Below are positions 45,954-55,863 of a DNA stretch of 64,000 bases, piece after piece (position 1 is the stretch's first letter; every line of letters begins with the position of its first letter). The translations under genes and the position numbers were made by a program. The DNA comes from Anaerosphaera multitolerans. Its GTDB lineage: Bacteria; Bacillota; Clostridia; Tissierellales; Peptoniphilaceae. Location of the stretch: positions 1 to 64,000 of the forward strand of contig NZ_RLIH01000010.1 of the NCBI RefSeq assembly GCF_004006535.1. Direction: 5' to 3'. Below the pieces are notes generated by a model that saw only the letters and a program-made list of their open reading frames with translations, made no database searches and was not told the DNA's origin.

Positions 45954-47582
45954 TTATAAGTAATAAATTTCATCCGATATTCCTAAAGTTGATTTCCTAT
46001 GACTTACTAAAATGAAGAATCTATCTCTACTTTGTTTTTTAATTGAATTTAAGATTATACCTTCATTCAAACTGTCAATGTTTGATGTTGGTTCATCAAG
46101 CAAACATAATTTTGCATTATGCAAAAAAACTCTTGCCATTCCAATCCTCTGCGCTTCTCCAGTAGATAAATTTAAGGAATCTTTTTTTACAATTGTTTTA
46201 TATCCATTGGGTAAATTTATAATAAAATCATGAATTGATGCTTTTTTACATGCTTCAACTACTTCATGAAATTCTGCATTTATTTTAGCAATCTTAATAT
46301 TCTCTTCAATAGTGTCGTTAAATAAATATGTCTTTTGTGTTAAATAGGCTTCATTTTTTCTTAATGAACTACTTTTTATATTTTTAATATCTATGTTATT
46401 TATTAAAATTTTACCACTATTAATATCATAAAATCTCATGATAAGTTTTAATAGTGTTGATTTACCGCTACCACTTTTACCAAATATGCCAAGAATTCCT
46501 TTTTCTGATCCATTTAAACTAATGTTTTCCAAAATATTTCTATCCGTATATCCAAATTTTAAATCTTCTACTTTTAAATCATTATATTCAACTTCACTTC
46601 CATCTTTATTTTCTTCTACAATAGGCTCTTCATTAATTATAGATAAAACTCTATTAGCACAGGCAAATACCATGCTTAAATCATTAGCTAAATTTGAAAG
46701 CGAAAGCACTGGTCCAAAAGATGAAATAATAAGTATACAACCAACTACAACTCTATCAAGTTCTACATTTCCAGATATAAACAATTTAACTGATAACAAT
46801 AAAGTAAATAAATTACATATTGTTATTATAAACGTTGACATAGAGAAGTTTACTCCAGCAAACTTACTCAGTTCTATTGAAGTGTCAAATAAATCTTCCG
46901 ATATTTCTATAACTTCCTTATTCTTTAAATCATAGGAATTGAATTGCACCAGTTCTAAAATTCCGTTTACATTCTCATATAAACTTGTATTTAGTTTCGA
47001 TATTTTTCTTCGTTGTATATTCCCAATATCTTTAGTTCTAAAAAATATAATAAATGGTATTAAAATCCCTATTATTATATGAAATACAAATAGCAATATT
47101 GAATAAAAAGGACTACATAAGTATAAAGTATATATTAGAACAATTTCACAAATTATTGCTATGACAATAGGTGAAATTGTATGGGCATAAAACACCTCCA
47201 ATAATTCAATATCTGAAGTAATCAAAGAAATCAAATCGCCACTATCTTTTCTATCAAGCTTTGCTGGAGATAACCTCCTCATTGATAAAAAAACTTGATC
47301 CCTTATTATATATAGTGTCTTAAAAGCCACATAATGATTACATAGCTGTTCTAGATATTTAAATATCGCTCTAAAAACACCACACGTTATTAATACAATT
47401 AAACACAATTTAATATTTATATTTTTCCCTGTTGCTATTTTTATTATTTTATATGCCCCAAATGTAGGAATAGTCATAGCAAGTAAATTTCCTAGAGAAC
47501 CAAAAAATATAGCAAAACACATTACTTTAATCAAAGGTTTCACTATTTTCAAGAGATTGAAAAATACTTTTAATTTTTTCAT
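45954..47582 (-). CDS. CydC-like ABC transporter, fused permease and ATPase
   Basis: A 542-residue half-transporter: six spans (residues ~15-300) and an ATPase with Walker [14 protein letters not shown], signature LSTGEAQRIGMARVF (non-canonical; LSGGQ expected), Walker B LCLLDEPTSNID and H-loop VSHRKS. The degenerate signature and the overlap (ATGA) with the next ABC gene indicate a heterodimer. The pair is most like CydDC, which in other bacteria affects haem/thiol balance, or haem exporters. With a Fur box upstream, iron- or haem-related transport is the best inference. Confidence 0.82.
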   Translation of the reverse strand: MKKLKVFFNLLKIVKPLIKVMCFAIFFGSLGNLLAMTIPTFGAYKIIKIATGKNINIKLCLIVLITCGVFRAIFKYLEQLCNHYVAFKTLYIIRDQVFLSMRRLSPAKLDRKDSGDLISLITSDIELLEVFYAHTISPIVIAIICEIVLIYTLYLCSPFYSILLFVFHIIIGILIPFIIFFRTKDIGNIQRRKISKLNTSLYENVNGILELVQFNSYDLKNKEVIEISEDLFDTSIELSKFAGVNFSMSTFIITICNLFTLLLSVKLFISGNVELDRVVVGCILIISSFGPVLSLSNLANDLSMVFACANRVLSIINEEPIVEENKDGSEVEYNDLKVEDLKFGYTDRNILENISLNGSEKGILGIFGKSGSGKSTLLKLIMRFYDINSGKILINNIDIKNIKSSSLRKNEAYLTQKTYLFNDTIEENIKIAKINAEFHEVVEACKKASIHDFIINLPNGYKTIVKKDSLNLSTGEAQRIGMARVFLHNAKLCLLDEPTSNIDSLNEGIILNSIKKQSRDRFFILVSHRKSTLGISDEIYYL

Positions 47583-49297
47583 TTAACTCCTCCAACTCTT
47601 TCAAGTTCTTCTTGAAATGTATAAAGATTATAAAAATAACCTTTTTCTTTCATTAAAGTTAAAAAATCACCTTCCTCACATACTTGATTGTTTTTTAAAC
47701 AGTAAATAAAATCAACATTTTTTATTGATTTTAATCTATGAGTAATCAATATAATCGTTTTTTCTAATCTTAGCTCTTCTAATACTTTTAATATAATTTT
47801 TTCACTCTCTATATCTATATTTGAAGTTGCTTCATCTAAAATATAAACCTTTGGGTTTTTCAAAAGCGCTCTAGCTATTGCAAGCCTTTGAATTTGTCCT
47901 CCTGATAAATTTTTAGCTTCCAATTCTATTTGTGTGTCAAGTCCATCCCTTTCCATAAACATTTTGTACAAATCTACTTTTCTTAATGCCTCCATCATAT
48001 CTTCATCCGTAGCCTTAGGATTCCCAATTTTTAAATTATACCTTAAACTTCCTTTAAAAATATATGGTTTACTATTAATTAAAGTAACATTTTTATAAAA
48101 TGAACTTTTACTATATTCTTTTATTGCTACTCTATTTAACAAGATTTCTCCGTCATAGTTTAAAATCAATCGCATTAATAAACCAACTATTGTTGATTTA
48201 CCACTTCCTGATTCCCCCACTATAGCTGTTATTTTCCCATGCTGAAAAGAAATATTTATATTTTTAAAAATTTCTTTCTCTCCAAACTTAAAGGATAAAT
48301 TATTTATCTCTAAATCTATATTTATATCCTCAAATTGTTTCCCTACTTCGTATCCCTCCTCTATCTCAAGTATTTCTAACATTCTTTCCACTGCTATAAC
48401 CCCATTCATTGATATGTGAAAATATGAGCCTAATTGCCTTAATGGCAGAAAAAATTCTACTGATAATATAACGAATATTAATGCATTTTCTAGTAAAATA
48501 TCTCCTTTTAAAAAAAATAAAATCGCAAAAAAAGTTACTAGCCCAGTTCCTAAATATACGATTATATCCATGATAGTAATATTATTTAGCTGAACGCTTA
48601 ATAATTTCATTGTAGCTTTTCTGAAATTTTCAGAGTATCGATTCATCAATTCATGTCGTTTTTTATCAGAGCCATACATTTTAAGCGTAATTAATCCATT
48701 TAGATTATCTATAAACATATCGGTTAAATTTACATAACTACTCCAATAATTTTTTGTAACTTTTTTCGCTATCTTTTGGAACAATATAATAGCTAGAGGA
48801 ATTAAAAATACAAAACACAAATTCATTAATGCCAACACTAAATTCACTCTACTTAATATTATAAATAGCAAAATTGGAGCAATTATAGAATATATTAATT
48901 GAGGCAAAAACAATCCATAATAACTACTCATTTTCTCAATTCCATCAACACTAAGTTGTATTAGTTCAGCTTCACCAATCTCAGATTTACTTCGCAAGCC
49001 TAATCTATAAATTTTTGAAAAAAGACTATTTCTAAAATAATTTTTAGCATCTAAAGATGATTTTTCTGATATTATTGCTGAAATATAAGAAATTAACCCT
49101 TTAACTATAGCAATAATAAAAATCGACAAAAGTATTTTTGTATTCATGCCTTTATATTTATATATATTTGATAAAAAAATAGATATACAAAAAACAAGTG
49201 CTACACTCAGTAAAAGAGATAACACCTTTAAAAATATATTTCCAAAAATATATTTTTTTACATTTGGAAATATATCTATTAGCCTTTTATCTATCAT
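47579..49297 (-). CDS. CydD-like ABC transporter, fused permease and ATPase
   Basis: A 572-residue half-transporter with six spans and a canonical ATPase: Walker [14 protein letters not shown], signature LSGGQIQRLAIARAL, Walker B VYILDEATSNIDIES, H-loop LITHRLKS. The segment GEAELIQLSVDGIEKMSSYY and YGLFLPQLIYSIIAP matches the CydD pattern. It overlaps the DUF454 gene upstream by 4 nt and the second half-transporter downstream by 4 nt, so all three are coupled. The substrate is not evident from sequence. Confidence 0.85.
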   Translation of the reverse strand: MIDKRLIDIFPNVKKYIFGNIFLKVLSLLLSVALVFCISIFLSNIYKYKGMNTKILLSIFIIAIVKGLISYISAIISEKSSLDAKNYFRNSLFSKIYRLGLRSKSEIGEAELIQLSVDGIEKMSSYYGLFLPQLIYSIIAPILLFIILSRVNLVLALMNLCFVFLIPLAIILFQKIAKKVTKNYWSSYVNLTDMFIDNLNGLITLKMYGSDKKRHELMNRYSENFRKATMKLLSVQLNNITIMDIIVYLGTGLVTFFAILFFLKGDILLENALIFVILSVEFFLPLRQLGSYFHISMNGVIAVERMLEILEIEEGYEVGKQFEDINIDLEINNLSFKFGEKEIFKNINISFQHGKITAIVGESGSGKSTIVGLLMRLILNYDGEILLNRVAIKEYSKSSFYKNVTLINSKPYIFKGSLRYNLKIGNPKATDEDMMEALRKVDLYKMFMERDGLDTQIELEAKNLSGGQIQRLAIARALLKNPKVYILDEATSNIDIESEKIILKVLEELRLEKTIILITHRLKSIKNVDFIYCLKNNQVCEEGDFLTLMKEKGYFYNLYTFQEELERVGGVK

Positions 49298-49665
49298 AAT
49301 TCATCCCCTTTAATAGTTTTAACCCTAAATATGAAATAATAATAATGTCCTAACAAAACTAAGATAATACAAATACGACCGTGAAGATTTTTTACTAATA
49401 AAAAACATATCAACAGTAATAATGATACTGTCAGTAAAGTTTTAATTTTTTTCTTAATGCTAAGACCTTTACGAGTAATAATCCCATCAACATATTGTTG
49501 GTAAAGATTGGTTTGTAAAAACCAACGGTGAAATCTATCGGAACCTTTTGCAAAACAAAGTGTCGCCAATAATAAAAATGGAACTGTAGGTAAAAATGGT
49601 ATAAAAGTACCAACTGATCCAATTCCCATGAAAACAAAACCTAATGTTATAAAAATATATTTCAT
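49294..49665 (-). CDS. DUF454 (YbaN-type) small membrane protein
   Basis: A 123-residue protein with three spans. The family pattern is clear: LGIFLPFLPTVPFLLLA-like GTFIPFLPTVPFLLLATLCF, then AKGSDRFHRWFLQ and YVDGIITRKGLSIKKKIKTL. The ATG at 49665 is preceded by GAGGAG (a TTG just before it is also in frame). Its function is unknown. It is the first gene of an operon whose leader holds a near-consensus Fur box, so it belongs to the iron regulon. Confidence 0.88.
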   Translation of the reverse strand: MKYIFITLGFVFMGIGSVGTFIPFLPTVPFLLLATLCFAKGSDRFHRWFLQTNLYQQYVDGIITRKGLSIKKKIKTLLTVSLLLLICFLLVKNLHGRICIILVLLGHYYYFIFRVKTIKGDEL

Positions 49666-49699
49666 CAAAAAACTCCTCTCTTTAGTAGGTAATGAGAGT

Positions 49700-49730
49700 T
49701 TAATTGATAATGATATATATTATCAATTAA
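49700..49730 (-). promoter_or_regulatory. Fur box
   Basis: A 31-bp palindrome with perfect 12-bp arms, TTAATTGATAAT and ATTATCAATTAA, around GATATAT. Its 21-bp core differs from the classical Fur site (TGATAATGATAATCATTATCA) at only three central bases. It lies 35-65 bases before the DUF454 start, where a repressor would block the promoter. It predicts iron repression of the four-gene operon. Confidence 0.8.
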
Positions 49731-50812
49731 ATCGTTTTTTGTCAATTAACTCGTGATTTATTGCAAAATAATATATAATAAGCATTTCCATTATCTATTC
49801 TTTGTATTAAACAATTTATAGAATATTTTGTTAATCGGAATTAATTTTATAAAAAATAACCTAAGACTGAGGTTTCATGATTTGATACTTTAAAATTATA
49901 TCTTTTTCATAATTTATGTACCTTTCAAGTTCAAAAATTATATAATCACTATAAAGATTTCTAGTATTTAATAAATAAAATATACTTTTCTAAGAGGAGT
50001 TTTATATAAGTTATAACTTTAATAAAAATATAATAGAATATTTTAATGAAAATCTACAAAAATTTTAACGTATTCCATTTATAATGCAGCTTATAAAAAC
50101 ATAAAAATTCTTAATTATTGAAGTAATCAATAAAATAAACACAATGCTAATCTATGTAATATAATTGAAACTATTATTCTAAATATTGCCGAGAGAAATT
50201 TTCCAGAAGTTAATCAGAATTAATTATCAAAAAACGAGTAAATTAAATCAAAAAATCTTGTTTTATAATTTTTAAAAATAGTGAATCTATAAATTATAAC
50301 TAACTGGTATATTATATATTCTTAAGGAATAAGCAACAACGACTTCTTAATGATATTTTAAAATTCCCATTGTTACAAAGAAAGGAAAAGTATTTAAAAA
50401 AATAAAAATTTCTAACTATAACAAAAATAAACACGAGATTATAAATAATTATATTAAAGAACAAACTACAATCCAATCTATCAACAACAAAATCGGATAA
50501 TACAGCTGAAATATTTCTACAGCTTTTCCACAAATTATTTTAATTGATATTTAAAAGTAGCAATCATCAGGTCTACCTTAAATACTTGTATATGTTCAGC
50601 TAACTATTAATTATTTTATCAATACAAAGCAGAAACATGTTAAAAAAACACGCTTAACATAACCAATAAAGAATAATAGTTACCCCTAATTTTATTTTTT
50701 AATATAATAGACAATTAGATAGTACTCTATAAACTAAATTTCTAAAGATGTATTCTTTTGGAAAAATATAAATATTGAAATTTATTCGATTTTATTAATT
50801 CATTTGGAGTTC
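49731..50812. other. Long non-coding, very AT-rich region
   Basis: About 1.1 kb without a convincing gene. Short frames (for example at 50312-50533) lack ribosome sites and family features. Two related segments in opposite orientation, near 49728-49755 (TCGTTTTTTGTCAATTAACTCG) and 50213-50245 (TTAATTATCAAAAAACGAGT), could be the ends of a small decayed element; this is weak. Confidence 0.4.
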
Positions 50813-51300
50813 CTTCAAAAATTATTTTCTACTTATTTTGATTTCCATCCCATTAATTTACAAAGAAAAGCTACAAATTCTGCCCTTGTTACAGTTTGAC
50901 CTAACCCAAATTGTCCATCACCAACTCCGGAAGTTATTTCCAACCCTCTGAGCTTTTCAATATACTCATAATACCAGTGATCTTGCGGCACGTCAGAAAA
51001 CTTTCTTCAGATGTAAAGACGTTAGCTAAAAACAAATTAAAAATTAAAATACACACCATTAAAAATAATAGTAATTTTGAAAACTTACTATTTATTTTTG
51101 CTTTTATTTAAATACTATTTTTCTCTAGATGTTTTCAATAATAGTGCTTCTATATTAAATTATTCTTTTGTCCTATAAATTAGTTAAATAATATAATTTC
51201 TATAATTATTATTAATTGTTTTTCCTAAACATCAATTTAATAAATTATAAATATATTATGACAAATATAGTAAACAATACATTAAACACTTAAAAATGAG
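50813..51300 (-). pseudogene. Truncated, inactivated copy of the SLH glycosidase gene start and promoter
   Basis: The region matches 5344-5860: the first ~97 codons of the SLH/GH18 gene and about 190 bases upstream. The start codon has changed from ATG to ATA (51105-51107). A one-base deletion in the A-run after the signal peptide (near 51000) breaks the frame, and the copy stops after the first SLH motif. It cannot be expressed as a normal protein. The orientation equals that of the intact gene. Confidence 0.88.
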
Positions 51301-51511
51301 CTATTTAAAATAATTTTGAAATTCAAAAGTTAGTATAAAATATTAAAGTATTTTAACTAGAATTTAAACTTCAAAATGTATTTAGAACATGTTTGATAAA
51401 TCTTCAACTTTATTGCACTGTCCTTTTAAACACACTATAATTGTGTTAATAGAGTAAGATTTCATTATTTTAATATAATTGTGATAAAAGTAAAACAGGA
51501 CGGTGTAAGAG
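51301..51511. other. Promoter region of the Bce/Vnc-type operon
   Basis: About 210 bases between the SLH pseudogene copy and the regulator start. TTGCAC-like and TAATAT-like boxes can be seen near 51413-51476, but I cannot fix the promoter. Confidence 0.35.
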
Positions 51512-52198
51512 ATGAAACATATATTTTTTGTGGAAGATGATTTAAGTTTAATCAACGGCTTATCCTTCGCAATGAAGAAAGAAGGATATAAAGTGGATAT
51601 TGCCCGCACAACTTTAGAAGCGCAAAGTTTGTGGCAAGAAGGAAAGTATGACTTAGTGATCTTGGACGTGTCACTTCCAGACGGTAGCGGATATGATTTA
51701 TGCAAGGAAATCCGTAAAACATCAAAAATCCCAATTATTTTTTTGACTGCAGCCGATGAAGAAATAAATATTACTATGGGTCTGGACATCGGAGGCGATG
51801 ATTACATTACCAAGCCTTTTAAGTTATCAATATTTCTCTCTAGAATAAATGCCCTGCTGCGTAGAAGTAATAACTTTAACGAAAAGAGCACAGAACTAAA
51901 TTCCAATGATATAAAAGTAGATTTATTGAAATCAGAAGTTTACAAAAATGAGATACAAGTTGATTTAACTGCAGGCGAATATAAACTATTATGTTTATTT
52001 ATGGAAAACCCAAACATTATTCTCTCATCGGAGCAGATTTTAAGTAATCTCTGGGATTGTGACGAAAAATATATTGATAGTAACACTCTTACCGTATATA
52101 TCCGCAGACTTCGTACCAAAATTGAAGACAATCCTAGTAATCCAAAGAAAATTGTAACAGTTCGTCGCATGGGCTATAAATGGAATACCAAAAAGTGA
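51512..52198 (+). CDS. OmpR-family response regulator
   Basis: A 228-residue regulator: receiver with FVEDD, phospho-acceptor Asp52 (LVILDVSLPDGSG), LTAADE and ITKPF; winged helix with DLTAGEYKLLCLFMENPN, NTLTVYIRRLRTKIE and TVRRMGYKW. The wording is close to VncR/BceR-type regulators next to peptide-sensing ABC transporters. It is the first of four genes. A TAAGAG site precedes the ATG. It probably activates the ABC genes downstream when an antimicrobial peptide is sensed. Confidence 0.9.
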   Translation: MKHIFFVEDDLSLINGLSFAMKKEGYKVDIARTTLEAQSLWQEGKYDLVILDVSLPDGSGYDLCKEIRKTSKIPIIFLTAADEEINITMGLDIGGDDYITKPFKLSIFLSRINALLRRSNNFNEKSTELNSNDIKVDLLKSEVYKNEIQVDLTAGEYKLLCLFMENPNIILSSEQILSNLWDCDEKYIDSNTLTVYIRRLRTKIEDNPSNPKKIVTVRRMGYKWNTKK

Positions 52199-52206
52199 GG
52201 TATGTT

Positions 52207-53244
52207 ATGCAAGTATTGGCAAATCAGAAAATCAAACAACTATTTTTAAAAATGTTTTCATTCATTATTCTATTTCTTCTTATATCAGTGGTTTTAATTA
52301 AATTGGATATGAAAAATTCTGAAACCTATATACTTATATCTGCCTTTTGTATGAGTTTTCTTATTTTAACAGCCATATATCGCTACTTTAAAGAACAAAG
52401 TAATATTATTAAGAATGCCATTACACAGATTAAAAGCTACACCTCAGGAAATACTAGTAGTCGTATTAAGTGTGACGAAGAAGGTGAATTATATCTATTA
52501 TTTCATGAAGTTAATTCTCTGGTTTCCATTTTAAATACTCATATTGAAAAAGAAAAAGAAACCAAAGTCTTTCTGAAAGATACGATTTCAGACATTTCCC
52601 ACCAGTTAAAAACCCCACTTGCCGCCCTTAATGTCTATAATGGAATTGTTCAAGAAGAAGCTGCCCAATTACCGTTAATTAATGAATTTGCAAATCTTTC
52701 CGAAAAAGAGCTTAATAGAATTGAAACGCTTGTACAAAATCTTTTGAAAATCACAAAATTAGATGCTGGTACTATTGTAATAGAAAAAAATATAGAGAAT
52801 GTCTCTGACATAATGAATGATATTCAAAAACATTTCCAATATCGTATTAAACAGGAAGATAAGACTCTATCTCTTCTAGGAGATGATATAATCACTATCC
52901 CCTGTGACCGCATCTGGTTTACTGAAGCAATTAGCAACATTGTTAAAAATGCCATTGACCATACTGAAAAAGGCGACACTATCTACATTGAATGGAAACA
53001 ATTTGCATCAATTGTTCAAATAACAATAAGAGACAATGGTAGAGGTATCCACCCCGAAGATTTACATTTCATCTTTAAAAGGTTCTATCGTAGCCGCTTT
53101 TCAAAAGATACACAAGGCATTGGTCTTGGTCTTTCACTTGCAAAGTCAATTATTGAAGCACATAGCGGAACCATCAAAGTTGACAGCGAGTTAGGCATTG
53201 GAACAACATTTACCATAGATTTCTTAATTCCTACAAAATTGTAG
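52207..53244 (+). CDS. Sensor histidine kinase, VncS/BceS-like
   Basis: A 345-residue kinase with two closely spaced spans (about 16-36 and 42-60) and almost no external loop, as in intramembrane-sensing kinases that detect signals through an ABC partner. H-box SDISHQLKTP (His ~132), N-box NIVKNAIDHTE, G-boxes DNGRGIHPEDL and GIGLGLSLAKSI. I chose ATG 52207 because GTGAGG lies 6 nt before it and it begins 8 nt after the regulator stop; the frame also extends upstream into the regulator gene. Confidence 0.9.
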   Translation: MQVLANQKIKQLFLKMFSFIILFLLISVVLIKLDMKNSETYILISAFCMSFLILTAIYRYFKEQSNIIKNAITQIKSYTSGNTSSRIKCDEEGELYLLFHEVNSLVSILNTHIEKEKETKVFLKDTISDISHQLKTPLAALNVYNGIVQEEAAQLPLINEFANLSEKELNRIETLVQNLLKITKLDAGTIVIEKNIENVSDIMNDIQKHFQYRIKQEDKTLSLLGDDIITIPCDRIWFTEAISNIVKNAIDHTEKGDTIYIEWKQFASIVQITIRDNGRGIHPEDLHFIFKRFYRSRFSKDTQGIGLGLSLAKSIIEAHSGTIKVDSELGIGTTFTIDFLIPTKL

Positions 53245-53315
53245 GATTGCTGTCACTTTATAGTAGTATTGGTGTGTTAATCTTTCCATATAAAATAGAA
53301 AGAGGTGTATCTCTC

Positions 53316-53999
53316 ATGAATTTATTAGAAGTAAAATCAATTTCTAAAACTTATGGCAGCGGCAATACTGCCGTTCATGCATTAAAAGACATTACTTTTT
53401 CCGTTCCAAAGGGCGAATTTGTTGCAATTGTTGGAGAATCCGGTTCCGGGAAAAGTACCCTTTTAAATATCATAGGTTCTCTTGACACTCCAACATCTGG
53501 AAAGGTATATATTGACGGTAAAGATATTTTTGAAATGAAAGATCAAAATTTAACTGTCTTTCGCCGTAGAAATATTGGGTTTATATTTCAAAGTTTCAAT
53601 CTTATTCCAGAACTTACCGTGGAACAAAACATAATATTTCCTGTATTACTTGACTATCAGAAGCCGGATAAGGGATATTTAGAAGAACTACTTATGGTAC
53701 TTAACCTAAAAGATCGTCGAAGTCACTTACCCAGTCAATTATCCGGTGGGCAGCAGCAGCGAGTGGCAATTGGACGAGCCTTAATGACTAAACCTTCAAT
53801 TATTCTTGCTGATGAGCCAACGGGTAACTTAGACACAAAAAACAGCAGCGAAGTTATTTCATTATTAAGGGAAACGGCAAAAATTTATGAACAAACTATT
53901 ATTATGATTACTCATAATAGAAGTATTTCACAAACAGCAGACCGAATATTGCAAGTATCAGATGGTATATTGACTGATTTTGGGAGGTATAGTAAATGA
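53316..53999 (+). CDS. ABC transporter ATPase, MacB/LolD-BceA type
   Basis: A 227-residue ATPase: Walker [15 protein letters not shown]-loop [14 protein letters not shown], signature [15 protein letters not shown], Walker [14 protein letters not shown] and H-loop MITHNRSI. The DEPTGNLDT spelling marks the MacB/LolD/BceA group, which works with FtsX-type permeases. AGAGGTG precedes ATG 53316; the frame begins 23 codons earlier without a good site. It overlaps the permease gene by 4 nt. Confidence 0.92.
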   Translation: MNLLEVKSISKTYGSGNTAVHALKDITFSVPKGEFVAIVGESGSGKSTLLNIIGSLDTPTSGKVYIDGKDIFEMKDQNLTVFRRRNIGFIFQSFNLIPELTVEQNIIFPVLLDYQKPDKGYLEELLMVLNLKDRRSHLPSQLSGGQQQRVAIGRALMTKPSIILADEPTGNLDTKNSSEVISLLRETAKIYEQTIIMITHNRSISQTADRILQVSDGILTDFGRYSK

Positions 54000-55798
54000 A
54001 AAATTACCTTAGCCTAATTCCCATTTCCGCAAAAGTCCATAGACGACAAAACCGTATGACATTGCTTTGCATTATTTTCGCAGTATTCCTTGTAACAGCC
54101 ATTTTCAGTATGGCAGATATGGGTGTTAGAATGGAATCAAAAAGATTAATTAGTAAACATGGAAGTGAAGCACTGCAGGGAATAAGCAACAATAAAACTG
54201 CACAGAGCTTATATATTTCAGCAATATTATTATTCATAATGATATTAATTGCTGGTGTATTGATGATTTCAAGTAGTATCAACAGCAATGTAGCTAAGAG
54301 AACACAATTTTTTGGTATGATGCGTTGTATTGGTATGAGCAAAAAACAGATTATACGTTTTGTCCGACTGGAAGCTCTTAATTGGTGTAAAACAGCAGTT
54401 CCCATTGGTATTATACTCGGCATTGTAATTACATGGATTTTATGCGCTTTCTTAAGATTTGTCGTTGCAGACGAATTTTCCAATATGCCACTTTTCGGCA
54501 TAAGTATAATTGGTATTATAAGCGGAATAGTCATAGGTGTCGTTACTGTTTTAATAGCCTCCAGTTCTCCAGCAAAAAAAGCCGCTGAAGTATCTCCCAT
54601 TGCTGCAGTATCAGGAAATTCCCAAAATACACATGCCACTAAGCCTGTAGCTATCACTAATCTCTCTAAAATTGAAACAACGCTGGGAATTCATCATGCA
54701 GTATCTGCTAAGAAAAATTTTATTCTTATGACAAGCTCCTTTGCACTAAGTATTATCTTATTTTTAAGTTTTTCTGTTTTAATTGATTTTGTCGGTTATA
54801 TTATGCCACAGTCATCAAGTACTTCCGACCTTAACATTTCAAGTAATGATGGTTCTAATTCAATAGATTCTGCACTGCTGGAAAAAATTAGCAATATGGA
54901 TGGTGTTAAGAAAGTTTATGGAAGAAGAAATTTATTTAATATTCAAGCAAAAGTTGGAAAAGATAAAGAGAAAATTGACATAATTTCCTATGATGAATTT
55001 GACTTAGAAAGTTTATCTAAAGATAAACTTTTAAAATCAGGCAGTGATATTTCAAAAGTATATGGTAATAATAATTCTGTTCTTACTATTTGGGATAAGG
55101 AGATTTCATTAGAGATTGGCGATACCATTAGCATCGGAAATGATAATTTTGAAATTGCCGGTATGTTAAAATATAATCCTTTTAATGATGACGGTAGTAC
55201 AGATAGCAAAATCACAATTATCACCTCTGGGGAAACTTTTAAACGGATAACAGGTATTGATGACTACTCACTTGTTATGATACAGACAACAAAAGATGTA
55301 ACAGATGATAATATAATGGACATTAATAATATTCTAGATGATAATTACACTCTCCACGATAGAAGAGAACAACGCACAACTGCCACATATATGGCTTTTG
55401 TAACATTTATATACGGTTTTTTAGCAATTATTACTTTGGTAACTGTTTTAAATATTGTAAACAGTATTTCTATGAGTGTATCAGCTCGAATAAAACAATA
55501 TGGTGTTATGCGCTCTATCGGTATGGATGAACGTCAAATTAAAAAAATGATAGCTTCTGAAGCATTTACCTATGCCATATCCGGTTGTTTTATCGGTTGT
55601 ATTGTCGGATTACTTATTAGTAAGGGGTTATATGATACTTTAATTACTTCACATTTCAGCTATGCTGTATGGAGTATACCTATTAATTCAATAATAATGG
55701 TACTATTATTTGTTTGCGGATCTGCTATAATTGCAGTTTATCATTCCTTAAAACAAATTAAAAATACATCAATAACAGAAATAATCAATGAATTGTAA
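53996..55798 (+). CDS. FtsX/MacB-type ABC permease
   Basis: A 600-residue permease with one N-terminal span (TLLCIIFAVFLVTAIFSM), a group of three spans (~70-200), a further span at ~240, an extracytoplasmic region of about 190 residues (~265-450) and three C-terminal spans. Two FtsX motifs (FGMMRCIGMSKKQIIRFVRLEAL-like, here GMMRCIGMSKKQIIRFV; and GVMRSIGMDERQIKKMIASE) show the duplicated FtsX domain. Together with the TCS it fits a resistance or sensing module for cell-wall-active peptides, although the large external domain and 10-span layout of BceB are only partly matched. Confidence 0.88.
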   Translation: MKNYLSLIPISAKVHRRQNRMTLLCIIFAVFLVTAIFSMADMGVRMESKRLISKHGSEALQGISNNKTAQSLYISAILLFIMILIAGVLMISSSINSNVAKRTQFFGMMRCIGMSKKQIIRFVRLEALNWCKTAVPIGIILGIVITWILCAFLRFVVADEFSNMPLFGISIIGIISGIVIGVVTVLIASSSPAKKAAEVSPIAAVSGNSQNTHATKPVAITNLSKIETTLGIHHAVSAKKNFILMTSSFALSIILFLSFSVLIDFVGYIMPQSSSTSDLNISSNDGSNSIDSALLEKISNMDGVKKVYGRRNLFNIQAKVGKDKEKIDIISYDEFDLESLSKDKLLKSGSDISKVYGNNNSVLTIWDKEISLEIGDTISIGNDNFEIAGMLKYNPFNDDGSTDSKITIITSGETFKRITGIDDYSLVMIQTTKDVTDDNIMDINNILDDNYTLHDRREQRTTATYMAFVTFIYGFLAIITLVTVLNIVNSISMSVSARIKQYGVMRSIGMDERQIKKMIASEAFTYAISGCFIGCIVGLLISKGLYDTLITSHFSYAVWSIPINSIIMVLLFVCGSAIIAVYHSLKQIKNTSITEIINEL

Positions 55799-55863
55799 TA
55801 ATTCTGATTTTGAAAAGTTTAGGTGAAATATAAAAAAACAAATTAAAAATATTCCTAAAAAAA

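Noticed and set aside
46438-46935. 165-codon plus-strand frame opposite the CydC-like gene
   Set aside because: It is a shadow of the ABC gene with no ribosome site.
50312-50533. 73-codon minus-strand frame in the long gap
   Set aside because: It is low-complexity Phe/Ile-rich sequence from AT-rich DNA, with no ribosome site and no neighbour in phase.
54004-54657. 217-codon minus-strand frame opposite the FtsX-type permease
   Set aside because: It is the complement of a membrane-protein gene and looks hydrophobic for that reason; there is no start signal.
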